Assembly (NCBI RefSeq): GCF_000226295.1
Contig: NC_016024.1
Location: forward strand, 665,501-729,500
DNA length: 64,000 nucleotides
Direction of reading: 5' to 3'
Origin: Chloracidobacterium thermophilum B
GTDB lineage: Bacteria > Acidobacteriota > Blastocatellia > Chloracidobacteriales > Chloracidobacteriaceae
How positions within the stretch are numbered: position 1 is the stretch's first letter; each line of letters opens with the position of its first letter. A program made the position numbers and the translations under genes. Positions 54,014 through 62,578 of the stretch are shown in pieces. The notes below the pieces were generated by a model, which did not search any database, had not been told where the DNA came from, and was given only the letters and a program-made list of their open reading frames with translations.

Positions 54014-54988
54014 TCAGAGATTTCCATCCAGTGTCAGTTTGCCGTAGCGCCGCGCAATGGCGCGCGCCCGCCGGGCCTGACGCCACCGTTCAACCGGCGT
54101 CGGGAGCAGCAGGCGCGCCAGCATTTTCCCCCGCGCCTGCCAGTCGGGAGCGCCTGACCAACTCGCCCACGCCAGCGCCGCGGCCCGCCAGCGCGCGCCG
54201 GCCCGGGCAAAAGCTTCGGCGTACGTCCAGGTGAGTTCGGCTGTAGCACGGCGGCGTTCAGTTTCGGACAGCTCCAGCCAGTCGGCCGTGCGGGCCTGAG
54301 CGGCACGGGTTTCAGCCAGCATAAACTCCACGTTCCGGCTCGTGTTGTAACCGTGGTGACGCCAGGCGGCACGGATGTCCTTATCCAGGGCAAAGGCTCC
54401 GACCCGGCACAGCCGGAGGTAGAGTTCATAATCTTCCAGGCGGGCCCGTTCGTTCCAGCCAAACCGGGTCAGGGCGCTGGTCCGGTACAGCACCGTGGCA
54501 CTGACCGGAGCGCCGCCACGCAGAAGCATGGCGCGGGCGTCGCCATCCGTATAGCGCGCCCACCAGCGGGTGTCATCCACGATGTCGTTATCGGCGTTGA
54601 CAATCAGGGCATGGCCGTAGGCCAGAACGGCCGTCGGGCGCGCTTCCAGCATCGTCACGCGCGTGGCGAGAAAATCGGGCAGCCAGAGATCATCCGAGCC
54701 AAGGTAGGCAAAATACGGCGCATCGCAGCAGGCAAGGGCTTCGTTGAGGGTGGCGCACAGCCCCCGGTTGGTTTCGTGGATGATGAGTTCACACGGGAAC
54801 GGGCAATCGTCCAGCGTTCGGGCAATGACGTGGGGTGAGTCATCCGGTGAGCCGTCGTCAATGACCAGCAGTTTTGTCGGGGGGTGGGTCTGCCGGAAAA
54901 TTGAGCGCAGGGTTTGGGCCACGAAACGGGCGTGGCGATAGGAAGGAACAGCCACGAAGACCGGAGCAGCGGCCACCGCACACCTCAC
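54014..54988 (-). CDS. glycosyltransferase family 2
   Basis: The 324-residue protein has the GT-A start VFVAVPSYRHARFVAQTLRS, LLVIDDGSPDDS, HETNRGLCATLNEAL and FAYLGSDDLW, with the DxD-like SDD. EDYELYLRL is the usual family-2 acceptor-side motif. The start is GTG 54988, overlapping the stop of the upstream glycosyltransferase by 4 bp (GTGA). With that gene and the kinase gene it forms the 3' part of a minus-strand operon, probably building an extracellular or cell-wall polysaccharide. The sugar is not predictable. Confidence 0.9.
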   Translation of the reverse strand: MRCAVAAAPVFVAVPSYRHARFVAQTLRSIFRQTHPPTKLLVIDDGSPDDSPHVIARTLDDCPFPCELIIHETNRGLCATLNEALACCDAPYFAYLGSDDLWLPDFLATRVTMLEARPTAVLAYGHALIVNADNDIVDDTRWWARYTDGDARAMLLRGGAPVSATVLYRTSALTRFGWNERARLEDYELYLRLCRVGAFALDKDIRAAWRHHGYNTSRNVEFMLAETRAAQARTADWLELSETERRRATAELTWTYAEAFARAGARWRAAALAWASWSGAPDWQARGKMLARLLLPTPVERWRQARRARAIARRYGKLTLDGNL

Positions 54989-56121
54989 GCAGCCAGCACT
55001 GCGTCGTAAAAATCGCGCAACCGGGCAAGATACGCTTCAAAACTATAGTGCCGACAGGCATGGGCTTGTCCACGTGCGGCCAGTGTCCGGCGGTAGTCGG
55101 CATCATCCAGTACGTGGTTCAGCACCCGCGCACAATCGGCAGCATCCCCGGCACGAAAAAGGGCGGCGGCCGTGCCATCGGCGGTAACTTCCCGCAGCGC
55201 CGGAATGTCCGAGGCGACACACGGCAGCCCGGCGAGCATGGCTTCAACCAGCGCCAGCCCGAAGGTATCGCTGCACGATGACAGAATGAACACATCGAGT
55301 TGAGGCAGGGCCTCGGCGGCCGGACGACTGCCGCAAAAGTCCACCCGGTCAAGGATGCCAGCGCGCGCACACAATGCCCGTGCCGCCGCCTCACGGCGCG
55401 CATCCTGCCCTGCGCCAACCAGAAGACACCGGGCCGTCGGATGACGGGCGAACACCTCCGGCAGCGCCCGGCACAGCGTGGCGTGGTCTTTGACCGGCGT
55501 GAAGTTGGCAATCATGCCCAGGGTGGGGCCGTCAGGTTGGAAAACCGTGGGCTGTCTCCGGCCTGCGCCCGGGTCAGGGACGCCATTGGGCACTACGGCG
55601 ACGTGTCGGGCCTGCGTCAGGCGCAGCCGTCCCTGTGCCAGATGCCACCGCTGGGCCGCATGCGACACAACTGATACGGCATCGAGACGGGGCAGCAGGA
55701 AGTTCAGCGCCTGGAGGTTCCTGGTGTCATATTCGAGGTTGTGCAGCGTCAGGACGAGCTTGACCGGCAGGCCGCGCCGCGCCCACCACGCATGGAGGGC
55801 CTCGACGGCCTGGTTGGCATGAATCAGGGTGATGCCCTCGACCCGGATGAGTTCGCGCAACCAGCCGGCCAGAAACGGGTCGAACGGTGCACGCCGTTTG
55901 CGGAAAAAGGCGTGCGGCAGTGCGTGAAAGTCGGCGGCCGCCGTGCCGTCGCCAAATCCGGCCAGGCAGGCGCTGATCCCAACGTCCGCAGCCCGCCGGC
56001 AGGTGGACAGCACCAGCGTTTCGACACCGCCACGGTTGAGGGAGTCGAGCAGATAGAGAACCCGCAAGTGTTTCAAGGAAAGCGGAAAGGACTGGCGCCG
56101 GATGCGCCTAGGCCACCACAT
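54985..56121 (-). CDS. glycosyltransferase family 4 (GT-B)
   Basis: The 378-residue protein has LYLLDSLNRGGVETLVL at the start, a domain-1 Rossmann region, VVPNGVPDP, TLGMIANFTPVKDHATL, CLLVGAGQDAR and the donor-site motif SSCSDTFGLALVEAMLAGLPCVASD (E-x7-E type). These mark retaining GT4 enzymes. The ATG at 56121 overlaps the end of the kinase gene by 14 bp. If translation starts later, at LKHLRVLYLL, the overlap would vanish. It is coupled to the next GT2 gene. Confidence 0.9.
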   Translation of the reverse strand: MWWPRRIRRQSFPLSLKHLRVLYLLDSLNRGGVETLVLSTCRRAADVGISACLAGFGDGTAAADFHALPHAFFRKRRAPFDPFLAGWLRELIRVEGITLIHANQAVEALHAWWARRGLPVKLVLTLHNLEYDTRNLQALNFLLPRLDAVSVVSHAAQRWHLAQGRLRLTQARHVAVVPNGVPDPGAGRRQPTVFQPDGPTLGMIANFTPVKDHATLCRALPEVFARHPTARCLLVGAGQDARREAAARALCARAGILDRVDFCGSRPAAEALPQLDVFILSSCSDTFGLALVEAMLAGLPCVASDIPALREVTADGTAAALFRAGDAADCARVLNHVLDDADYRRTLAARGQAHACRHYSFEAYLARLRDFYDAVLAA

Positions 56122-58705
56122 TGTCGCCAGCCGATGGTGGCGGCGACGGCGGCGGACTGATGAACGGCTGCATCAGTTGCTCCCAACTCTGCCGGACGGG
56201 TTCCATAATCGCCCGAAACGCAGGGTTTTCGCGCAGCCGTGCCCAGTCGGGATTGGAAATGAACCACGGGTAGTTTTCGTTGCCCAGGGCGATGGCCCGG
56301 CGCAGCCAGTACAGCGCATCTTCGTCATCACCCAGCGCCGCGTAGAGTGTCGCCAGCCAGTAGGCGGCATCGCCATCGGCATTGGCAATTTCACGGACGG
56401 CATCGTTGATGAGCGCCCGCGCCCGGTCGGGTTGCCCCTCGATGACAAAGCCCAGCCCGTAGATGGGACGGAAGCCATGGAGGTCGGGATTGCGCTCGAA
56501 CAACTCCCGGAACGTGCGCGCCGATTCCTCATGCCGCCCCTGGTAGTAGAGCACCTGTCCCAGCACCATTGTGGCAAAGGGATGGTTGGGTTCGATAAAC
56601 AGCGCCGCTTCGAGATGTTCCAGCGCCTCTTCGTAGTGCCCCTGGTAGAGGGCAATGCGGGCGCGGTTGTACGACACTCGTACGACATCCGTTGGGTCAA
56701 GCCGCAGACAGGCTTCGTATTCGGCCAGAGCCGGCCCGTACAGCCCATCCCAGCGGTGCAGGTAGGCCGCCGTGTTGTGTGCCGCCGGGTCGTTGGGCGC
56801 AATGGCCAGCATGCGCCGCACCTGCTCGCGGGCGCGTACCTTCTCGCCCTTGAGCAGGTAGTAATAGACCATGTTGATCTGTGGTTCGATGAGCGAGTCA
56901 TCGAGCGCCAACGCCTGCCGGAAGCGTTCTGCCGCACGCTCGAAATACAGCGCCCCGCCAATGCCTTTCAGCACATATTCGACATAACACAGGCCCATGC
57001 CGGAGTGGGCCAGGGCGAAGTTGGGGTCGCAGGCCAGCGCGTTTTCAAACATTTCGGTCGCGGCGCTGAAGTCATCCTTGAGCATCGTCTGGCGGAAACG
57101 CTGCAACTGATTGCGTCCACGCAGGTAGTACTCAAAGGCTTCGGCATTGCGGGTCGTCGGCTTGGCAATGCGCTCCTGCTCGGTCTGGCTGATGCGGACA
57201 CGCAGTTCTTCACAGATTTTCTGCGCCAGGGTGTCCTGCAGCGTGATGATGTCCTGGGCGTCGAGGTCAATTTTGTCGCTCCAGAGGATTTCTCCCGTGT
57301 GAACGTCAATCAACTGCGGCGTGACGCGCATGCGCTGTCCCGACTTGACGTAGGCGCTGGTCATCACGGCGTCCACCTGGAGTTCGTTGCCGACGTAGAT
57401 CGGGTCGAGGTCACGCCCCTGGTACTTCGCCATGTAGCTTGACGGACGCACGACGATGGATTTGAGTCCGGCCAACTCGGTGATGACGCTGTCGGCAAGG
57501 GAAAAGCTGTAAAAATCCGTCTGGGGGTCGCCGCTCAGGTTGCGGAAGGGAAGAATGGCAATCGAACGTTTGTCGGATGTACGCCACGAACTGGGCATCG
57601 AGTCCCGGAGCGCCTGCCCTTTGTCGGCAATGTCGTCGGGTTTTTTCTCGGCGGGCGGTGGCTCGGCGGGTTGGGGCGCGCCGGTGGGGCGGCTGGGCAA
57701 GGCGGAGGGTGGAGTATTCGTCTGACTGATGGGTGTCCGGTCAGGCGTGCCGCGCAGCCGGCTGATGAGCCGTCCCACGACGCCACCGGTGAGCCAGTTG
57801 CTGCGCTCGTGGCGCGGGGTAACCATAGGCAGCAGGGAATCGTCGGTCAGCGGTTGCCCGGTCTGCATCTGGACGGCGCGCAGGAGCTGCTTGAGGTCCG
57901 CCTGGAACTCGCGCATCGTCTGGTAGCGGGCCGCCACATCCTTGGCCGTCGCCTTTTCGAGAATGCTTTGCAGCCGCTCAGGCACAGCCGGATTGATGGA
58001 CGACAGCGGCGGAAGCGGCTCATGCATGATGGCATGCATGACATCCACCGTGCTTTTGCCCTGAAACGGGAGGCGGCCGGCTGCCATTTCGTAGATGACG
58101 ATGCCCAGTGAAAAGATATCCGAACGGGCATCAATCGTGCCGCCACGGGCCTGCTCCGGCGACATGTAACCGGCCGTGCCAAAGGGAACACCGGCCTGGG
58201 TCAACTCCATGACGGACTCGTCGCCAATGTTCTTGGCCGTGGCTTTCGCCAGGCCAAAATCGAGAATCTTGGCCTGCCCGCGCTCATTGACGATGACATT
58301 GGTGGCTTTGACATCCCGGTGAATGACACCCCGCTCATGCGCTGCGGCCAGCGCATCGGCCAGTTGGACAGCAATGGAGAGGGTGCTTTCCATATCCAGC
58401 GGTCGCCCCCGTACCATCTGCTTGAGGCGTTTGCCTTCGAGGTACTGCATGACGATGAAATGCAGCCCACGGTCCTCGTTGATTTCATAGACCGTGCAGA
58501 TGTTCGGGTGGTCGAGCGCCGAGGCGAGTTGGGCTTCGCGGAGAAACCGCTTGCGGGTTTTTTCATCCGCCACCAGCTCAGCCGGCAGAATCTTGATGGC
58601 CACGATGCGCCGCAACCGGGTGTCTTCTGCCTGGTAAACTTCACCCTGCCCGCCTTCACCGATTTTTTTGAGCAGCTTGTAGTGGAGTAGGTACGTACCA
58701 ATCAT
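56108..58705 (-). CDS. Ser/Thr protein kinase with TolB-like domain and TPR repeats
   Basis: From ATG 58705 the product is about 865 residues. The kinase domain (about 1-275) has IGEGGQGEVY, VAIKIL (K38), HRDVKATN (D131) and DFG (149-151), with GTAGYMSPEQA and a full activation loop. A Pro-rich linker leads to a TolB/adenylate-cyclase-type domain (about 375-500, SIAILPFRNLSGDPQTDFYS, then IVVRPSSY). At least six TPRs follow to the C-terminus. No membrane helix is seen. The domain order is common among Acidobacterial kinases. It lies between purF (with one small ORF) and two glycosyltransferases, which may be its targets. Confidence 0.93.
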   Translation of the reverse strand: MIGTYLLHYKLLKKIGEGGQGEVYQAEDTRLRRIVAIKILPAELVADEKTRKRFLREAQLASALDHPNICTVYEINEDRGLHFIVMQYLEGKRLKQMVRGRPLDMESTLSIAVQLADALAAAHERGVIHRDVKATNVIVNERGQAKILDFGLAKATAKNIGDESVMELTQAGVPFGTAGYMSPEQARGGTIDARSDIFSLGIVIYEMAAGRLPFQGKSTVDVMHAIMHEPLPPLSSINPAVPERLQSILEKATAKDVAARYQTMREFQADLKQLLRAVQMQTGQPLTDDSLLPMVTPRHERSNWLTGGVVGRLISRLRGTPDRTPISQTNTPPSALPSRPTGAPQPAEPPPAEKKPDDIADKGQALRDSMPSSWRTSDKRSIAILPFRNLSGDPQTDFYSFSLADSVITELAGLKSIVVRPSSYMAKYQGRDLDPIYVGNELQVDAVMTSAYVKSGQRMRVTPQLIDVHTGEILWSDKIDLDAQDIITLQDTLAQKICEELRVRISQTEQERIAKPTTRNAEAFEYYLRGRNQLQRFRQTMLKDDFSAATEMFENALACDPNFALAHSGMGLCYVEYVLKGIGGALYFERAAERFRQALALDDSLIEPQINMVYYYLLKGEKVRAREQVRRMLAIAPNDPAAHNTAAYLHRWDGLYGPALAEYEACLRLDPTDVVRVSYNRARIALYQGHYEEALEHLEAALFIEPNHPFATMVLGQVLYYQGRHEESARTFRELFERNPDLHGFRPIYGLGFVIEGQPDRARALINDAVREIANADGDAAYWLATLYAALGDDEDALYWLRRAIALGNENYPWFISNPDWARLRENPAFRAIMEPVRQSWEQLMQPFISPPPSPPPSAGDNVVA

Positions 58706-58938
58706 ACGTCCACCGTCATGTAGCAACGCGGATACTGGAGATTCAGATTGGCGCACAGCATCTGCGCACCATCAGATGTAAGGAGATATGTCACTTCCGG
58801 TTGGCTTTTGCCCGTTGGCAGACCCGATACTAGATAATTCACCAGGGCTTTTCCACCAGAAAACGATGTGGCCGGACGCCGTGATGGTGCGGCCGGGGCG
58901 TTGCCGCCACGGTCAGGCGTGATCAAAAGCCGAACCAT
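58702..58938 (-). CDS. possible small protein between purF and the kinase
   Basis: A 78-residue frame starts at ATG 58938, 9 bp after the purF stop, and its TGA overlaps the kinase ATG by 4 bp. This arrangement is typical of a real coupled gene. The translation (for example TYLLTSDGAQMLCANLNLQY) matches nothing I know and has no signal or membrane segment. It might be merely the kinase leader. Confidence 0.4.
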   Translation of the reverse strand: MVRLLITPDRGGNAPAAPSRRPATSFSGGKALVNYLVSGLPTGKSQPEVTYLLTSDGAQMLCANLNLQYPRCYMTVDV

Positions 58939-58947
58939 GCCCAGCCA

Positions 58948-60354
58948 CTACGCCCGGTGGCTGCGCCCGACCGCCCGCTGCGGGACGGGCAGCGGATACT
59001 TGCCGGTATAGCAGGCGGTGCAGAACCGGAGTCCTTCATCTGCGCCACAGGCCGCCAGCAACCCCTCGTGGCTCAGGTAGCCCAGGCTGTCGGCATTGAT
59101 GTATTGCCGGATGGCTTCCGTGGACTGGTTGGCGGCAATCAGTTCGGCGGTCGAGGGCGTATCCACACCGTAGTAGCAGGGGGAAATGGTCGGCGGACAG
59201 CTTATCCGCAGGTGGACTTCCCGCGCCCCGGCCTGGCGGAGCATCTCGACGATCTTCCGGCTGGTCGTGCCGCGTACCAGCGAGTCATCCACCAGAACAA
59301 CGCGCCGCCCTTCAATCAGATCGCGCACGGGATTGAGTTTGACCTTGACGCCAAAGTTGCGGATGGACTGCGTTGGCTCGATGAAGGTGCGGCCAATGTA
59401 GTGGTTGCGCACCAGCCCGAACCGGAAGTTGATGCCCGACTGCGCCGCATAGCCAATCGCGGCGGCTACACCGGAGTCCGGGACCGGAACGACGATGTCG
59501 GCTTCAACGGGCTGTTCCCGGGCCAGTTGCTTGCCCATCTTGTGGCGGCTTTTGTTGACGCTGCGCCCGTAGATGCGGCTATCCGGGCGCGCAAAATACA
59601 CGTGCTCGAAAATGCAGAAGGCCGGCGTCTGGGGCGGCAGCGGGTACTCGGTCCGCAGGCCCTCCCGGTTGACGGTCAGAATTTCACCCGGTGCAATGTC
59701 GCGGACGTAAGTCGCACCGATGAGGTCAAAGGCACAGGTTTCCGAGGCCACCACCGTCGCCCCATCCAGTTCACCCAGACAGAGCGGGCGGAAACCACGT
59801 GGGTCGCGCACAACAAACAGACTGTCCGGTGTGAGAATAAGAATCGAGTATGCGCCTTCAAGCTCCCGGAAAACGTCGGCAATGGCCTGCTGAAGGTGTG
59901 GCTGGCGCGACCGGGCCAGTTTGTGCAGGACGACTTCGGTATCGCTGGTTGAGGAAAAAATCGCACCTTCCCGCTCCAGTTCGGCACGCATGGTTTCCGC
60001 AAAGGGGAAGTTGCCGTTGTGACAGATCGCCAGTTCACCCCGGTGGCATTTGATGGAGAACGGCTGGGCTTCGTTGAGGCTGACTTCTCCGGCGGTTGAG
60101 TACCGTACGTGGCCGATGGCGCAGTGGCCGGGCAGTTTGTCCAGGACGGACTCGGTGAAGATTTCGTTGACTTCACCCATGCCGCGCACGGCATGCAGGC
60201 GCTGGCCATCACTGGTCACAATGCCGACGGATTCCTGCCCACGGTGTTGCAGGGAATACAGTCCCAGATAGGTGAGCCGGGCCGCTTCGGGATGCCCCCA
60301 GATGCCAAACACCCCACATTCTTCACGCAGCTTGTCCTGATACCAATCGTGCAC
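58948..60354 (-). CDS. purF: amidophosphoribosyltransferase
   Basis: The enzyme makes 5-phosphoribosylamine from PRPP and glutamine, the first committed step of purine synthesis. The 468-residue product has a 12-residue propeptide ahead of C13 (EECGVFGIWG), QHRGQESVGIV, GHVRYSTAG and HNGN in the glutaminase half. The PRTase loop VVLVDDSLVRGTTSRK follows. Late Cys (CPPTISPCYYG, FCTACYTGKYP) fit the Bacillus-type enzyme that binds a 4Fe-4S cluster. Start ATG 60354. It sits in a long codirectional run with infB, rbfA and nrnA upstream. Confidence 0.97.
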   Translation of the reverse strand: MHDWYQDKLREECGVFGIWGHPEAARLTYLGLYSLQHRGQESVGIVTSDGQRLHAVRGMGEVNEIFTESVLDKLPGHCAIGHVRYSTAGEVSLNEAQPFSIKCHRGELAICHNGNFPFAETMRAELEREGAIFSSTSDTEVVLHKLARSRQPHLQQAIADVFRELEGAYSILILTPDSLFVVRDPRGFRPLCLGELDGATVVASETCAFDLIGATYVRDIAPGEILTVNREGLRTEYPLPPQTPAFCIFEHVYFARPDSRIYGRSVNKSRHKMGKQLAREQPVEADIVVPVPDSGVAAAIGYAAQSGINFRFGLVRNHYIGRTFIEPTQSIRNFGVKVKLNPVRDLIEGRRVVLVDDSLVRGTTSRKIVEMLRQAGAREVHLRISCPPTISPCYYGVDTPSTAELIAANQSTEAIRQYINADSLGYLSHEGLLAACGADEGLRFCTACYTGKYPLPVPQRAVGRSHRA

Positions 60355-60434
60355 CGCCAGACTCCATCGGTTTCATTCGCGCCTGAACCAGCGTCACCGG
60401 CGACCGTTGCTCCGTCCACAGGGTCAGACGCCGC

Positions 60435-60605
60435 TCAGGGAATGAAGTAAAAAAGCCAACTGATGACCAGCCCGACGCCGACAAAAGCGCCGAATGTTTT
60501 GAGGCCATACAGACATCGCTCACGGGTGGTTTCGGCTTCGTTGGTGATGGCGGCCAGGACAGTGGAGGTGAGCGCCGCGAAGGTTGTCATGATGAGAAAG
60601 TGCAT
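60435..60605 (-). CDS. small single-pass to two-pass membrane protein
   Basis: The frame gives 56 residues from ATG 60605 (65 from 60632). It contains two hydrophobic stretches (FLIMTTFAALTSTVLAAI and FGAFVGVGLVISWLFYFIP) around a short charged loop (NEAETTRERCLYG). I recognise no family. It lies between a DUF6677-type membrane protein and purF on the same strand, 30 bp after the former, and is probably part of that transcript. The start is uncertain. Confidence 0.6.
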   Translation of the reverse strand: MHFLIMTTFAALTSTVLAAITNEAETTRERCLYGLKTFGAFVGVGLVISWLFYFIP

Positions 60606-60635
60606 GGTTTCAAGTCCCGCGCTGGTCAGCACGCA

Positions 60636-61097
60636 TCAGGCCTTGCGCCCTTTGGCAATGTCAAACACATCGAACATCACCAGGTAGTTGAGCAGTCCGG
60701 CGACGACAAGAAAATACGTGCCGTATTCGTAGGTTGCGGCTTTAAACTCAAAGCTGACGCCAAAGCCAAGCCCCCGCAGGATTGGCTGAAGGACACCGAT
60801 ACCCATCTGGCCGATGAGGCAAACCTTCGACAGGACATCCCGCAGTCCGAGCAGTTCGTCCGGGTCGAAGGGGGAGTAGAGGTGTCCGCGCATCCACAGT
60901 CCCAGCACGACCATCGTGTAGATGCTGCCGCCGATGAGCACTGCGCGCCCGTAGCGGCCCAGCAGGCCGTGCCCCAGTCCGGGCACGAGCCAGGCTGCCA
61001 AGCAGACCACGACCTGTCGCGGCAGGGAAACCGGGGCCAGGGCGGCGACCGGCGGCTGCTTCGGATCAAGGGGCGGAGCGTCAGAAGTTGGCGTCAT
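60636..61097 (-). CDS. DUF6677-like membrane protein
   Basis: From ATG 61097 the product has about 153 residues: a Pro-rich N-terminus, then AAWLVPGLGHGLLGRYGRA, the signature of the DUF6677-type family. Three more hydrophobic segments and the ending LVMFDVFDIAKGRKA follow. The WLVPGLGHGLLG-type motif is a recurring small membrane-protein module in Acidobacteria; role unknown. It is downstream of nrnA on the same strand, with a 17-bp gap, suggesting an operon. Confidence 0.75.
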   Translation of the reverse strand: MTPTSDAPPLDPKQPPVAALAPVSLPRQVVVCLAAWLVPGLGHGLLGRYGRAVLIGGSIYTMVVLGLWMRGHLYSPFDPDELLGLRDVLSKVCLIGQMGIGVLQPILRGLGFGVSFEFKAATYEYGTYFLVVAGLLNYLVMFDVFDIAKGRKA

Positions 61098-61114
61098 GGT
61101 ATGGGGCGAGGCTC

Positions 61115-62083
61115 TCAGTCGGCGGCTCTGGAGGTCGTTCCAAGCTCCGACTGCAACGAAGATAACACGCGGTTCGCAACGCTGTCCTGAGTGCCGATGA
61201 CAGTGCACCCGGAGGCGTATTTGTGTCCGCCGCCACCGAAACGTTCCGCAATTTTCGACACATCCACGTTGCCTTTGGAGCGCAGGCTGATGCGGAACTG
61301 CCCCGGATGAATTTCCTTGAAGAACACGGCGGCTTCGACATCCCGGATGGAAAGCGGGTGATTGACAATACCTTCGAGGTCATCTTCGGTGGCCTCGGCG
61401 GCTTCCATCATCTCACGGGTCATCGTCACCCAGGCCACCCGCCCGCTTTCATCCCGTTGCAGCGTGGACAGGACACTGCCCAGCAGTTTGATTTTGCCGA
61501 AGGAGTGGGACTCGTACAGGGCCCGGGCCACATGCGCCGGACGCGCCCCGCGCCGTACCAACTCGGAGGCAATTTTGAAGGTGCGTTCGGTGGTGTTGGC
61601 GTAGTGGAATGAGCCGGTGTCCGACAGCAACGCTGCATAGACACACTCCGCAATCGGTTGGTTGATGTTGATCCCCAGGGCTTTGCAGAGGTTGTAGATC
61701 ATTTCGCCCACAGCGGCGGCTGTGGCGTCAATCCAGTTGATGTGCCCGAACAGGGCAGTCGTGGTGTGGTGGTCAATGTTGACAATGAACTGCTTTTCGA
61801 GTCCCGGCAGACCCGGACGGTCCAGATCGCTGCATTCGATGACAAATGCCGCGTCGTATGGTTCGTCAATTGCCGGGCGAACCTGCACTTCCCCTGCGCC
61901 GGGTAACTCCTGATAGGCCGGTGGAATCGGGTCGCGCATCACCACGACGACATCTTTGTGCAATGCACGTAGCCCCCAGTAAAGTGCCAGTGAGGAACCG
62001 GTGCTGTCACCGTCGGGACGGGCATGGCCGGTGATCAGAAAGCGGTGCTTCGACTCGATGAGTTCGACCACCTGACTGAGCAT
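61115..62083 (-). CDS. nrnA: bifunctional oligoribonuclease/pAp phosphatase NrnA (DHH family)
   Basis: The 322-residue protein has the DHH motifs GHARPDGDSTGS, FVIECSDL, NIDHHTTTALFG and the DHHA1 end RFGGGGHKYASGC. This is the layout of NrnA, which degrades nano-RNA and pAp to mononucleotides. Start ATG 62083. Its position directly after rbfA in an infB-rbfA-nrnA series is common, since nrnA and truB often follow rbfA; truB is not seen in this window. It is a second DHH-family protein besides RecJ. Confidence 0.93.
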   Translation of the reverse strand: MLSQVVELIESKHRFLITGHARPDGDSTGSSLALYWGLRALHKDVVVVMRDPIPPAYQELPGAGEVQVRPAIDEPYDAAFVIECSDLDRPGLPGLEKQFIVNIDHHTTTALFGHINWIDATAAAVGEMIYNLCKALGININQPIAECVYAALLSDTGSFHYANTTERTFKIASELVRRGARPAHVARALYESHSFGKIKLLGSVLSTLQRDESGRVAWVTMTREMMEAAEATEDDLEGIVNHPLSIRDVEAAVFFKEIHPGQFRISLRSKGNVDVSKIAERFGGGGHKYASGCTVIGTQDSVANRVLSSLQSELGTTSRAAD

Positions 62084-62149
62084 AGGGCTTCAACTCCGTA
62101 CATAGGGAATCCAACCAAGACAACCTGCGCCAGAGCGCACCCGCATCGG

Positions 62150-62554
62150 TCAGGGGCTGGGGGCATCAGCCGCCTTCAGACGGGGACGCTCTTCGTCCAG
62201 AATGGCCTCAATCCGGGACGCGGAAAGCAGGGTTTTGTCGAGTACGAAATGCAGGGTCGGCACCCGGTGCAGTCCCAGGTGCTGCCCCAGGGCCTGCCGG
62301 ATGAAGTCCGTGGCCTCGTTCAGGACACGGACCGTCAGCGCCAGGTTGCTTTCCCGTCCGCCGTCGCCACTGACATAGACCCGCGCGGCCGTCCCAGCGG
62401 CATTGAGGGCCACGTGGTGCACCACGACCGGGTCCACGCGCTCATCGTCCAGCTCAAAGCGCACAATCTCGTTGATTTCCAGACGGAAAGCTTCGCACAG
62501 GCGTTCGCGGCGGTGGTTTCCCGGTCTCGAACGGTGGCTCGCACGGCGTCGCAT
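62150..62554 (-). CDS. rbfA: 30S ribosome-binding factor A
   Basis: The 134-residue protein has a basic N-terminal region (MRRRASHRSRPGNHRRERLC), the helix LCEAFRLEINEIVRFELDDERV, and the RbfA core ARVYVSGDGG, with LGQHLGLHRVPTLHFVLDKTLLSASRIEAIL-type ending (HFVLDKTLL, RIEAIL). RbfA helps mature the 16S rRNA 5' end in the 30S subunit. It lies 24 bp after infB on the same strand, the usual order. The C-terminus is short and Pro-rich. Confidence 0.92.
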   Translation of the reverse strand: MRRRASHRSRPGNHRRERLCEAFRLEINEIVRFELDDERVDPVVVHHVALNAAGTAARVYVSGDGGRESNLALTVRVLNEATDFIRQALGQHLGLHRVPTLHFVLDKTLLSASRIEAILDEERPRLKAADAPSP

Positions 62555-62578
62555 CGTTGGGGGCCTGACTCCTTGGGC

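Noticed and set aside
55741-57442. Plus-strand ORFs opposite the kinase and GT4 genes
   Set aside because: Antisense shadows; minus-strand kinase and GT motifs are intact.
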